A stretch of 64,000 nucleotides of DNA from the NCBI RefSeq assembly GCF_032678705.1, contig NZ_JAVTSS010000002.1, positions 1,240,001 to 1,304,000 of the forward strand. Reading direction: 5' to 3'. The notes beneath the pieces are model-generated. The model did not search any database and was not told the origin of the DNA. It worked only from the letters and a program-made list of their open reading frames with translations. Of the stretch, positions 52,045 through 60,496 are shown piece by piece. Source of the stretch: Pedobacter frigiditerrae. Its GTDB lineage: Bacteria > Bacteroidota > Bacteroidia > Sphingobacteriales > Sphingobacteriaceae. Each line of letters opens with the position of its first letter. The first letter of the stretch is position 1. A program made the position numbers and the translations under genes.

Positions 52045-52637
52045 AAAAGATTAGGAAGGCTGAGTTTAGAGGGTTAGGGTTTAGAGAAAAGGTTAGCGGT
52101 TTAAAGCCTAGGGAAGGGGTTAGGGTTAGTGGGTTTTTAGCTGAAAACCGAAAACTCCCAACTGAAAACTTAACAGCTCCCAACTCCAAACTCATCACCG
52201 CCATTGCCCAATCGCAATTAGGTATCCGTGAAGCTAAAGGCAAAAACGATGGTTTCGCAGTAGAATCGTACCTGCGTTACACTGGCAACAAAAAAGGAGA
52301 TGCTTGGTGTGGCTCATTTGTGTCTTGGGTTTTCGGAAAGGCTGGGTTTGCACAGCCCAAAACAGCTTGGTCTCCAGATTTATTTCCCTTGGCAAGGCAA
52401 ACCTTGCAGCCACAACAAGCCGCTGTTTTTGGTATTTATTTTCCTTCCTTAAAAAGGATAGCGCATTGTGGGTTAGTTGAAAAGCGTTGTGGAAATTATA
52501 TCATCGGCATAGAAGGTAACACAAATGTTGGGGGCAATAGGGAGGGAGATGGGGTTTATAGAAAACGAAGGCACATTAAAGCCATTAAACATTTTGCTGA
52601 TTGGTTAAACGAGCCAAGAAAGGAGGGAATCAAATGA
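51963..52637 (+). CDS. CHAP-type peptidoglycan hydrolase (TIGR02594-like), endolysin candidate
   Basis: 224 residues. An N-terminal hydrophobic segment (residues 5-22) looks like a signal peptide. A linker of about 45 residues follows, read through by an intergenic-type palindrome, then the hydrolase domain: Ala-Trp-Cys116-Gly-Ser (catalytic Cys), Gly-Asn-Lys-Lys-Gly before it and Ala-His168-Cys-Gly (catalytic His). This Cys/His pair fits NlpC/P60-CHAP amidases or endopeptidases cutting peptidoglycan. Overlaps the membrane protein gene at its 5' end and overlaps the lipoprotein gene by four bases (ATGA) at its end, so the three are translationally linked. Confidence 0.75.
   Translation: MATNKFLLGILCLVISYGNGLFGSSTLEKIRKAEFRGLGFREKVSGLKPREGVRVSGFLAENRKLPTENLTAPNSKLITAIAQSQLGIREAKGKNDGFAVESYLRYTGNKKGDAWCGSFVSWVFGKAGFAQPKTAWSPDLFPLARQTLQPQQAAVFGIYFPSLKRIAHCGLVEKRCGNYIIGIEGNTNVGGNREGDGVYRKRRHIKAIKHFADWLNEPRKEGIK
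52062..52193. repeat. Palindromic element inside the CHAP gene
   Basis: The stretch has ends GAGTTTAGAG and its near complement CTCCAAACTC, with GGTTTT/AAAACC hairpin at about 52132-52147 in the middle. This AT-rich GAGTTT/AACTCC pattern is typical of intergenic repeats in this genome type (a similar stretch follows rfbD near 12062-12090). Here it is read through in-frame as the linker between signal peptide and hydrolase domain. Confidence 0.45.
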
Positions 52638-53098
52638 AAAAATTAATAGTTATCGTCCTAGCCTTCTGGTCGATAGGCTGCGGCACTTTGAAAAAGGACA
52701 AATTATTCAGCAAGAACATAACTAAGGAAACGCTTGCTTCAGAAATTGAGGAGACCCATAGAGTGCAACGGTCAATTAATAGTCGTGACAGCATCGACAA
52801 TATGATGCAGCTTACCATTTGGCCAAAGGGGCCTTTTACCTTTTCGCCATCCATGGGGTTTGTTGGTGAGGCCTTTAAAATGGAAGTTCAAGGCAAACAC
52901 GCTCATTTAATGCAGCAGAGGGATGTCACATTGGACCAAGGGGCCAAAAGCACTAAACAGCAGTCGCAAAAAGAAATTGTGGTAAAGCTGAAGGAAAAAG
53001 AAGTAGAATGGGAAGGAAAGGGTTATAGAGCTTGGGTTTTAGTTCTGGCTGTTGCAGTTGGTTTTTGGTTAGTTTGGAAAAGATTGAAACTAGGTTAG
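52634..53098 (+). CDS. Lipoprotein with C-terminal membrane segment, unimolecular-spanin candidate
   Basis: 154 residues from the ATG at 52634. Lipobox Ser-Ile-Gly-Cys16 after a short signal peptide, a polar region (residues 17-130), and a C-terminal hydrophobic segment (about 133-149, Ala-Trp-Val-Leu-Val-Leu-Ala-Val-Ala-Val-Gly) ending in Lys-Arg-Leu-Lys. An outer membrane lipid anchor plus an inner membrane helix in one small protein is the layout of phage unimolecular spanins. The AGGAGG at about 52620-52625 before the start is a strong SD-like site, unusual in this phylum. It overlaps the hydrolase stop (ATGA). Confidence 0.55.
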   Translation: MKKLIVIVLAFWSIGCGTLKKDKLFSKNITKETLASEIEETHRVQRSINSRDSIDNMMQLTIWPKGPFTFSPSMGFVGEAFKMEVQGKHAHLMQQRDVTLDQGAKSTKQQSQKEIVVKLKEKEVEWEGKGYRAWVLVLAVAVGFWLVWKRLKLG

Positions 53099-53287
53099 GT
53101 GTAGGTGGGTAAGGTCTGGGTAATTTGTCTTAGCGGCTATAAAGGCAAGCGTCATGCTCAGCTTCCCGAAGTGAACTTTCATCCCATTTAACTAGCGCTG
53201 ACATTCAACATTCGTCTATCAAAATTTGCTAATTTTTAGACAAGAGATTGGAAGACAATCAAGCGCCACGATTGCACCAGCAAGCGA

Positions 53288-55159
53288 TTATTGCAAGAAA
53301 TTAGAGAAAATTTTGTTTTTCACAATTGTGTTTACAACAATATCGGCTCCATATTTTGAAAAATGATTTTCATCAATGATGTAGGGAATATAATCAACGG
53401 ATAGTTTATGGTCATTATTAATACTAAAAATATCTATGTAAACATTAGAGAAATTATTTTTTAGTATGTCATTTGTGGTGATTGATTGAGGTGTGATATA
53501 TTCAGAACTGATATTAGCTGACAGTTCATGCTCTCTTGCGGCGAGTGTTGGGTAAGCTATTTTATAATTTTCATTTTGTCCCACAATCACTACAGGAATG
53601 CCGAAATTTTTTAAGTAACTTATTGTTTGTTTAAGGTCAACCACCATAGTTTTATGATTTTCAGCTATCCAATTCCCAGAAAGGATAATGCCGTCTATTT
53701 CAGTGGCATTTGATGGGATATATTTATAAAATATTTCATTGAATATTTCATTGCACTGAGATTTTCTCTTCTTTATCGTTGGTAGGCAACTTCCTCCCGA
53801 GGCTTGCAACAAATGTATATTTCTCTTTTCGAAAATTTCTCTTAAAGATTCTGAAAGGTGGGCAGCATGACTGTCACCAATTAACAAAATGTTTTTTTCG
53901 TTTTTGCTCAATGTCAAACATTCGCCATAGTTGAAAATATCTTTATTATCTTGTTTAAAACATATTCCTCTGCTAAATTGCTTCTTTATCTGATCCATAT
54001 GATCCTCCTTATAGTTCGCAATATATAGCGTTTCCTTTTTAAGTCTCAGCTTGTTGAAGTCATTGAAAAACAAAACGATGGATATTGAAGCAATAACAGC
54101 TGTAGCTATAGAAATATTTCTTGTGGTATTGTAACTAGAATTTTCAATATATTTATAAGAAAATGCAGCTAAAGCAAAAGATATCGCAATAAGTAACAAT
54201 GTTACTGATGGTGACATTTGAAACCCAAAATAGTTTGCTACCACATATAGCGGCCAATGCCATAGGTATAAAGAATAAGAAATTTTGCCAATTATTTGAA
54301 TGCCCCGTAGTTTTAAAAATTTGTAATCATTACTGTTGGCTAGAATAATTACGACTGTACTTAACACGGGTAGCAAGGTAAATAGGCTGGGCCATATTTC
54401 TTGGTTATCTAGAAAATAAAGGCTAGTAAATAACACCACATATCCTAAAATAGAGATCAGTATGTTATGCTTTAGTTTGTAGACCCCACTCAATAAAAAA
54501 GCAGTGCCCCCTGCAAGCATCTCCCAAGCCCTAAATGGCAATAAGTAGAAACCAGCAGAATAATGATCTTTGGTCACGTAAATCGATAATAGAAATAGAA
54601 GAAAGGTAGTTGTGCTGAAAAAAATTAAAAATTTTCTTTTATCATTTTTAAAGATTTTATTAACTAAAACTAAAATAATAGGTAGTAATAAATAAAATTG
54701 CCATTCTACCGAAAGTGACCAAGTATGTAAAAAAGGGTTGGTCTCTGACGAGGCATCAAAGTAATTAGTATTATAATAATTGAAGTTTGAATAGAACAAT
54801 AAACTACCTAATGCATTTTTTGTAAGTGAATGAAATTCATCAGGGAAATAAATGAAAAAGCCGGCAAGCAGCATTGCTGTCACCGACATTAATAGTGCTG
54901 GGACGATTCGTTGTGCTCTTCTACCATAAAAACCTGCAACAGAAAACTTATGCGCATTCATCCCATTTATAACTATTTTAGTCATCAAATAGCCTGAAAT
55001 CACAAAAAATATATCTACTCCTGCAAAGCCTCCATCAAAATATGGAATTTTAAAATGAAAAAAAACTACCACAACAACTGCGACTGCCCTAAGTGCGTTA
55101 ATATCAAATCTAAAATCGGATTTTTGATGTGGTACTGCTAAATTTTTCGACCTTGGCAT
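53288..55159 (-). CDS. OafA-type acyltransferase with C-terminal SGNH domain
   Basis: 623 residues. The N-terminal half (about residues 15-370) has ten or so membrane spans and the acyltransferase-3 features: Arg-Ala-Val-Ala-Val with a His in Phe-Phe-His-Phe near residue 37, and Gly-Gly-Phe-Ala-Gly-Val-Asp-Ile-Phe-Phe-Val-Ile-Ser-Gly-Tyr near 43-57. The C-terminal part is an SGNH hydrolase-like domain with Gly-Asp-Ser-His near 424-427 and a distal Asp-Glu-Asn-His near 597. Such fused proteins acetylate O-antigen or capsule sugars across the inner membrane. It points away from both polysaccharide loci and is likely transcribed alone. Confidence 0.88.
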   Translation of the reverse strand: MPRSKNLAVPHQKSDFRFDINALRAVAVVVVVFFHFKIPYFDGGFAGVDIFFVISGYLMTKIVINGMNAHKFSVAGFYGRRAQRIVPALLMSVTAMLLAGFFIYFPDEFHSLTKNALGSLLFYSNFNYYNTNYFDASSETNPFLHTWSLSVEWQFYLLLPIILVLVNKIFKNDKRKFLIFFSTTTFLLFLLSIYVTKDHYSAGFYLLPFRAWEMLAGGTAFLLSGVYKLKHNILISILGYVVLFTSLYFLDNQEIWPSLFTLLPVLSTVVIILANSNDYKFLKLRGIQIIGKISYSLYLWHWPLYVVANYFGFQMSPSVTLLLIAISFALAAFSYKYIENSSYNTTRNISIATAVIASISIVLFFNDFNKLRLKKETLYIANYKEDHMDQIKKQFSRGICFKQDNKDIFNYGECLTLSKNEKNILLIGDSHAAHLSESLREIFEKRNIHLLQASGGSCLPTIKKRKSQCNEIFNEIFYKYIPSNATEIDGIILSGNWIAENHKTMVVDLKQTISYLKNFGIPVVIVGQNENYKIAYPTLAAREHELSANISSEYITPQSITTNDILKNNFSNVYIDIFSINNDHKLSVDYIPYIIDENHFSKYGADIVVNTIVKNKIFSNFLQ

Positions 55160-55437
55160 CGGTTATTGGAAAGCGAATGAATAATTGAATGCGTAGTGAT
55201 GAACGGTAAGTATTTAATCAAAAATACATAATTTTATGTATAAGGGGGTATTAAAAGATAATTTCAAGAATATTTTTAGAGATATTGCGGTTTGGATAGC
55301 TTTTTTTAGCCTGTATTTATAATTTTGCTCTTTGGATGTGCTTTGCCGCTGAAAAAATGCCATTCTTAATATTTTTTATTATTATTTGTAAGTAATCTAT
55401 CTTAAGATTGTGTGTTAAGGGCTAGTCGGTTTGTGTA
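55160..55437. other. AT-rich intergenic region between divergent genes
   Basis: Lies between the start of the minus-strand acyltransferase and the plus-strand capsule operon, so it should hold both promoters. One clear promoter-like pair is annotated at 55438-55467. No coding frame or RNA gene was supported. Confidence 0.45.
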
Positions 55438-55467
55438 TTTGTTAAATTTAATTAAGATATAACTTTG
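55438..55467 (+). promoter_or_regulatory. Promoter candidate of the second capsule operon
   Basis: TTTG (55438-55441), 18 bases, TAACTTTG (55460-55467): a near-ideal Bacteroidota promoter (minus-33 TTTG, minus-7 TAnnTTTG). It lies 91 bases before the phosphatase start codon. Confidence 0.6.
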
Positions 55468-55558
55468 ATAGTTCCTTTTTATTAAATAATTATTTCTAAT
55501 TTAGAGGCGTAAGTAAGATATTGTATATATTACACTAACTATTCTGAGAAATTAGCCT

Positions 55559-56287
55559 ATGCTCTCATTTTTTAAAAAGAAAAAAAGCCTTGTTACGGAC
55601 ATTGGCTGGCTTGGGGTCGATCTTCATTCGCATTTATTACCTGGCCTAGATGATGGCTCTCCCGATGTAGAGACTTCTATGCATTTGATCAAAAGCCTGT
55701 ATGAGTTGGGCTTTGAAAGACTCATTTGCACACCACATATTTTTAAAGAACTTTATCCAAACACGGCGGCAACCATTATGCCTGCCCTAGCTTTGGTGAA
55801 AACAAAAATTAAAACCACTAATTTACCTGTAAGCATTGCTGCGGCTGGCGAGCACATGATTGATGATAATTTTGTGGTTAACGATGATTTACTCTGTTTA
55901 AAAGACAAGTACATTTTAATTGAGATGTCTTACCTTTATGAGTCGCCTCGGATTGAACAGGTAATTTTTGATTTACAGATAGCTGGTTACCAGGTTGTTT
56001 TAGCTCACCCAGAACGGTATACCTTTTACTATAAAAACTACCACCAGTTTGAGCGTTATAAAGACATGGGAGTTTTGTTTCAGTTGAATTTATTATCGGT
56101 AACTGGGTATTATGGCAAGGAAGTTAAAAGAACAGCAGAGTTTTTACTAGAAAAGCACTATTACGATTTAGCTGCCACAGATCTGCACCATGAAAATCAC
56201 TTAAAAGCGTTAACCTCAGTTGTAGTATCGGGTAAGCTCTACGAAAAATTAGGGGACTATCCCTTTAAAAACAAGGAAATTTTCTAG
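55559..56287 (+). CDS. PHP-family protein tyrosine phosphatase (CpsB/YwqE-like)
   Basis: 242 residues. Metal-binding motif Asp-Leu-His-Ser-His near 21-25, with Asp-Asp-Gly-Ser near 31-34, further His at Cys-Thr-Pro-His (near 61), Gly-Glu-His near 98, Ala-His-Pro-Glu-Arg near 156-160, and Ala-Thr-Asp-Leu-His near 215-219. This is the pattern of Mn-dependent tyrosine phosphatases that reverse autophosphorylation of BY-kinases. The BY-kinase gene lies two genes downstream, a common pairing in capsule loci. First gene of the operon. Confidence 0.9.
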   Translation: MLSFFKKKKSLVTDIGWLGVDLHSHLLPGLDDGSPDVETSMHLIKSLYELGFERLICTPHIFKELYPNTAATIMPALALVKTKIKTTNLPVSIAAAGEHMIDDNFVVNDDLLCLKDKYILIEMSYLYESPRIEQVIFDLQIAGYQVVLAHPERYTFYYKNYHQFERYKDMGVLFQLNLLSVTGYYGKEVKRTAEFLLEKHYYDLAATDLHHENHLKALTSVVVSGKLYEKLGDYPFKNKEIF

Positions 56288-56381
56288 TTCGCTTGCATTA
56301 AAAGACAGAATTAGTAAATACCTATCCTTTTAGCATTAATTTATAATTAAAAAGTTAAATTTGCTGTATTATTATTTAACT

Positions 56382-57167
56382 ATGAATAAAACTTCGACTA
56401 CAACTACGATCTCTTTATTGCTAGTAATCACTTGTACAATTTTTTTGTCATCCTGTGGTACAACTAAACATAAAACCTATTTCGGAGATCTTGACACTTC
56501 AAAGATAGCACAATTACCTCTTGCCGAGTTTAAGGAACCTTTGATCCAAGTAGATGACATTATAAGTATTTCGGTACAAACAGTTGATGTTGCTAGCTCT
56601 GCGGCCTTAAATCAGGCTCCAGTTCTTACTGCTGCGGCCGCTGGCACTGCTGGTTCAATTGGTGGCTTTTTAGTAGATAAGGCTGGAAATGTTGAGATGC
56701 CTATTTTGGGCGTCTTGAAATTGAAAGGTTTAAGCACCGCTCAAGCCAAAGAGGTTGTTCGCGAACGAGCAGCCAAATATTACAAGGATCCTACCGTTCA
56801 AGTTCGTTTTGCGAATTATAAAATTACCATTATAGGAGAGGTAGCTAGACCCGCTGCTTATAACCTGCCAAATGAAAAGGTGAGTGTTTTAGATGCGATT
56901 TCAATGGCGGGCGACTTAACGGTGTTTGGAAAGCGAGAAAATGTGTTGTTGATGCGAGAAATTGATGGTAGGAGGGAAATGATTAGGTTAGATTTAAGTT
57001 CGTCGAAGGTGTTAACTTCACCCTATTTTTACCTTAAACAGAATGATGTGCTCTATGTGGAAGCCACCAAGGCCAAATTCTCCGCAAATGATGCGCCAAG
57101 GAATCAATTGATTTCTATAGGTGTTTCTTTGGCCGCCTTCGCTATCACCATTTTTAGACTATTTTAA
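56382..57167 (+). CDS. Wza-like polysaccharide export lipoprotein
   Basis: 261 residues from ATG 56382. Lipobox Leu-Ser-Ser-Cys25, then Poly_export and SLBB-type regions: Val-Asp-Asp-Ile-Ile-Ser-Ile-Ser-Val near 58-66, and Ile-Ile-Gly-Glu-Val-Ala-Arg-Pro-Ala-Ala-Tyr near 150-160. A hydrophobic C-terminal segment of about 20 residues ends the protein. It should form the outer membrane part of the export channel and work with the kinase downstream. It is short compared with the SLBB protein at 16670. The upstream start at 56361 adds seven unlikely residues. Confidence 0.85.
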   Translation: MNKTSTTTTISLLLVITCTIFLSSCGTTKHKTYFGDLDTSKIAQLPLAEFKEPLIQVDDIISISVQTVDVASSAALNQAPVLTAAAAGTAGSIGGFLVDKAGNVEMPILGVLKLKGLSTAQAKEVVRERAAKYYKDPTVQVRFANYKITIIGEVARPAAYNLPNEKVSVLDAISMAGDLTVFGKRENVLLMREIDGRREMIRLDLSSSKVLTSPYFYLKQNDVLYVEATKAKFSANDAPRNQLISIGVSLAAFAITIFRLF

Positions 57168-57181
57168 GGTTTTATCAGTAT

Positions 57182-59566
57182 ATGAGTAATATTAATATGA
57201 GCACGACTCCGGACAGTACCTTTGGTGAAAAAAGTCAGATTAATTTTAAATACTTGGTCGCAAAGCTGGTACGTAATTGGTTCTGGTTTGTTTTGTCGTT
57301 AATAATAACACTAGCTATCTCTTACATTTATTTAAGGTACACTGCACCAGTTTATTTTACTACGGCAAAAATCCTAATCACCAGTAATCAAGTTGCAGGC
57401 TCGGGCCGTGATGCTGCATTGGCTAAAGCATTGAGTGGGCAAATGAATACCTCAAATGGCGTAGATGGAGAAATAGAAATTTTAAAAACTAGGTCTCTCA
57501 TGGAAAAAGTCGTGCGAGATTTAAAAACCTATATTAGCTATTATCACAAAGGACAAGTGCTTACGGTGGATCTTTATAAGGATTCGCCATTTAAAATAAC
57601 TTTGTTTAATTCACCAGACAGCATTAGCAACGTCAGTTTAGATGTAAAATTCACAAAAGCCGGTGTTACGCTTTCCAATGAATACTTTAATCAATCCGTG
57701 GCTTTTTACCAACCATTTAAGGTGCCAGGTTTGGGTTTTGTACAAGTTGAACCTGGCCGCAGTAAACCCGCATTGGATGCAACCTATGTAGTTAATGTGG
57801 CCACCATTGGTCAAACCGTTGGCGTGTCTATGGGCAATTTGAGTGTATCAATGCCCAACAAGGATGTAAGCATCCTTGCCTTGGATTTTACAAATACAGT
57901 TCCCAAAAAATCTGAAGATATCTTGGGCAAACTGATTGAAGTTTATGTGAAAGAAAATTTGGCCGATAAAAACAGGATAGCTGACAGTACCATAGCTTTT
58001 ATCGAAAATCGTTTGCTTTATGTTGGGCGAGAATTGGGGGATATAGAAGGCACCGTACAAACCTTCAAGCAAAAAAACAAAATTATGGATATCGGTGACC
58101 AGTCTGGTATACTAAGTGGTTTAACCAATGCAAGTACTACAGAATTAACCAAGGTAGAAACGCAACTAGCTTTATTGGGGGCATTAGAGGCTTTTCTCAC
58201 CAATACAAAAACAAACCAGCGAATTATTCCCAATGGAGCATTAATAGAAGATCCGAATTTTACTACGCTGGTTAATCGTTACAATGCCCTTGTGCTAGAA
58301 AAAGAAAAAGCCAGTGCCAGTCAAACCGAAGATAATCCTTACATGCAAAACCTTAATGTGCAGATTGCAGGCGCAAGAGGAGACATGTTAAGTAGCCTAA
58401 GTGGTTTACGCAGTGCATTAAATATTTCTCGAAGTAGAATAAGGGTGCGGGCAGCTGAAATTGCGGGGCAAGTGAATGAAGTACCGGTGGTAGAAAGAAA
58501 TTATTTGGATTTAGCCAGGCAACAAAAAATTAAACAGGAACTGTATTTATTCTTAATGCAAAAAAGGGAAGAAACGGCCATCTCTAAAACAGCTAATATT
58601 GCCAATTGTAAAACCATTGAGCCCGCAATTTCTGCGGGGCCAATTAGCCCAGTCAGAAACACCATTTATGGTTATGGTTTTCTGGTTGGCATTTTAATCC
58701 CATTTGGCATCATCCTTTTAAGGGATCAACTTAATACAAGAATCCTGTCTAGAGATCAAATTCAAAACCTTACCCAAGCACCTATTATTGGCGAAATTGG
58801 TAATAGCGCCACCCAAGAAGGAGCAATTGCCGTACTGCAAGGATCTAGGACGCCTATCTCCGAACAGTTTAGGGCATTGCGTACCAATCTATCCTTTTTC
58901 TTAAAGGACAACAGTAAAACGGTTTTAACTACCTCGAGCATGTCTGGAGAAGGGAAGTCCTTTATATCCTTAAATTTAGCGAGTGCTTTGGCCATCTCTG
59001 GCAAAAAGGTAGTGGTGATGGAAATGGATTTGCGTAAACCCAATTTGTCTAACAAATTGAATATTAAAAATGATTTTGGCTTCACCAATTACATCGTTAA
59101 CACTAGTGTTGTACCCACAGCAATTATCAAACCCTCAGGCGTACATGCTAATTTATTCATCATTAGTTCCGGTAATATACCGCCCAACCCTTCAGAGATT
59201 ATCTTGAATGAGCGTACAGAGCTATTGATGAAAGAACTTGTTGCTACATTTGACTATATCATTGTTGACGCGCCTCCAGTAGGCCTAGTAACGGATGCTC
59301 AATTATTAAGTAGATACGCCGATTTAACTCTTTATGTGGTAAGACAAGGTTATACCCTTAAGGACCAATTGGGGATTCCTCAAGATATTTACAGTAATCA
59401 GAAAATGAAACAGGTGGCTATTTTGGTGAATGACGTTAAAAATACGGCAGGTTACGGCTATGGTTATGGCTATGGTTACGGCTATGGTTACGGTTATGGC
59501 GAATATGGAAGTGTAACTACGAAGAAAGGCAAAAAAGGCTTCTGGACTTGGCTAAAAACTAGGTAA
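57182..59566 (+). CDS. Polysaccharide biosynthesis tyrosine autokinase (Wzc/BY-kinase)
   Basis: 794 residues. Wzz domain with two membrane spans (about 33-55 and 495-515), a GNVR-type periplasmic coiled region between, and a cytoplasmic kinase domain: Walker A Ser-Gly-Glu-Gly-Lys-Ser near 589-594, Walker A' Val-Val-Val-Met-Glu-Met-Asp near 615-621 and Walker B Ile-Ile-Val-Asp-Ala-Pro near 692-697. The C-terminal tail contains eight consecutive Gly-Tyr units, then more Tyr, as autophosphorylation sites. Controls polymer length and export with the Wza-like lipoprotein and is probably reversed by the PHP phosphatase. Confidence 0.92.
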   Translation: MSNINMSTTPDSTFGEKSQINFKYLVAKLVRNWFWFVLSLIITLAISYIYLRYTAPVYFTTAKILITSNQVAGSGRDAALAKALSGQMNTSNGVDGEIEILKTRSLMEKVVRDLKTYISYYHKGQVLTVDLYKDSPFKITLFNSPDSISNVSLDVKFTKAGVTLSNEYFNQSVAFYQPFKVPGLGFVQVEPGRSKPALDATYVVNVATIGQTVGVSMGNLSVSMPNKDVSILALDFTNTVPKKSEDILGKLIEVYVKENLADKNRIADSTIAFIENRLLYVGRELGDIEGTVQTFKQKNKIMDIGDQSGILSGLTNASTTELTKVETQLALLGALEAFLTNTKTNQRIIPNGALIEDPNFTTLVNRYNALVLEKEKASASQTEDNPYMQNLNVQIAGARGDMLSSLSGLRSALNISRSRIRVRAAEIAGQVNEVPVVERNYLDLARQQKIKQELYLFLMQKREETAISKTANIANCKTIEPAISAGPISPVRNTIYGYGFLVGILIPFGIILLRDQLNTRILSRDQIQNLTQAPIIGEIGNSATQEGAIAVLQGSRTPISEQFRALRTNLSFFLKDNSKTVLTTSSMSGEGKSFISLNLASALAISGKKVVVMEMDLRKPNLSNKLNIKNDFGFTNYIVNTSVVPTAIIKPSGVHANLFIISSGNIPPNPSEIILNERTELLMKELVATFDYIIVDAPPVGLVTDAQLLSRYADLTLYVVRQGYTLKDQLGIPQDIYSNQKMKQVAILVNDVKNTAGYGYGYGYGYGYGYGYGEYGSVTTKKGKKGFWTWLKTR
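59450..59497 (+). repeat. In-gene Gly-Tyr tandem repeat
   Basis: Eight Gly-Tyr codon pairs in a row, built from alternating GGT/GGC and TAC/TAT (about four tandem 12-base units). It encodes the tyrosine-rich kinase tail. Slipped-strand changes could alter the tyrosine number between strains without frameshift when whole 6-base units are lost. Confidence 0.85.
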
Positions 59567-59592
59567 TTCCAAATAAAAAAATAAAGTAAAAT

Positions 59593-60450
59593 ATGACAGA
59601 GAATAACAATACAGAATATTGGGACTTAGAGATTAAACCGCGAGACAGCGTGTTTAATCTTCATTTAAAGGATGTTTGGCATTATAGGGATTTACTTTGG
59701 TTACTGGTAAGAAGGGATTTTGTAGCTTTTTACAAACAAACCATTTTTGGCCCATTATGGTTTTTTATTCAGCCAATTTTCACAACGGTAACATTTATTA
59801 TCATCTTTAGTGGACTTGCAGGGATTAGTACAGACGGGATACCACCTATCTTATTTTACATGGCTGGTAATATTGCATGGAGTTATTTTTCTGATGGGCT
59901 TACTAAAACTGCATCTGTTTTTAAAGATAATGCGAGCATTTTTGGAAAGGTATATTTTCCCAGATTGATTATGCCCCTTAGTATCATTATTAGCAATTTG
60001 GTTAAATTTGGTGTGCAATTTGCGCTTTTTTTATTGGTGCTAACCTATTATCTTTTTAAAGGAGATAGTATCAGCCCCAACTTATACATTTTGTTATTTC
60101 CTGTAATTATGCTGCTAATGGCTTTGTTAGGATTAGGTTTAGGATTGGTAATCACAGCGTTAACAACTAAGTACAGGGATTTAATATTTTTAATCACATT
60201 TGGTGTTCAATTGTTAATGTATGCGACCCCTGTAATCTATCCATTGTCAGCTGCTCCTGAAAAATACAGAGACTTGATATCCTTAAACCCTTTGAGTGGT
60301 CTTATTGAGACTTTCCGCTATGGTTTTACAGGAGCTGGTCACTTCTATCCTGGGGCTTTCGCCTACAGTGCAATTTTTGCTGTAATTATATTTTTCTGTG
60401 GTTTAATCGTTTTCAATAGAGTAGAGAAAAATTTTGTTGATACAATCTAA
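59593..60450 (+). CDS. wzm: ABC transporter permease (Wzm-like)
   Basis: 285 residues with about six membrane segments of the ABC-2 type and the N-terminal Tyr-Arg-Asp-Leu-Leu-Trp-Leu-Leu-Val-Arg-Arg-Asp-Phe segment near 31-43 plus Gly-Pro-Leu-Trp near 52-55, as in polysaccharide export permeases. It pairs with the ATP-binding gene 47 bases downstream. It exports a finished, undecaprenyl-linked polymer across the inner membrane, so this operon appears to use the ABC route rather than a flippase. Confidence 0.9.
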   Translation: MTENNNTEYWDLEIKPRDSVFNLHLKDVWHYRDLLWLLVRRDFVAFYKQTIFGPLWFFIQPIFTTVTFIIIFSGLAGISTDGIPPILFYMAGNIAWSYFSDGLTKTASVFKDNASIFGKVYFPRLIMPLSIIISNLVKFGVQFALFLLVLTYYLFKGDSISPNLYILLFPVIMLLMALLGLGLGLVITALTTKYRDLIFLITFGVQLLMYATPVIYPLSAAPEKYRDLISLNPLSGLIETFRYGFTGAGHFYPGAFAYSAIFAVIIFFCGLIVFNRVEKNFVDTI

Positions 60451-60496
60451 GGGATTGAGTTCCTCTCTTAAATAAATGATAAAATAAAAATTTTAA

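Noticed and set aside
50196..53098. Integrated prophage
   Set aside because: Only lysis-like genes are seen; there is no integrase, terminase, portal, capsid or tail gene in the region, and both flanks are chromosomal-type genes.
58762..59088. Antisense frame of 108 codons over the BY-kinase
   Set aside because: Shadow of the kinase coding region; no features of its own.
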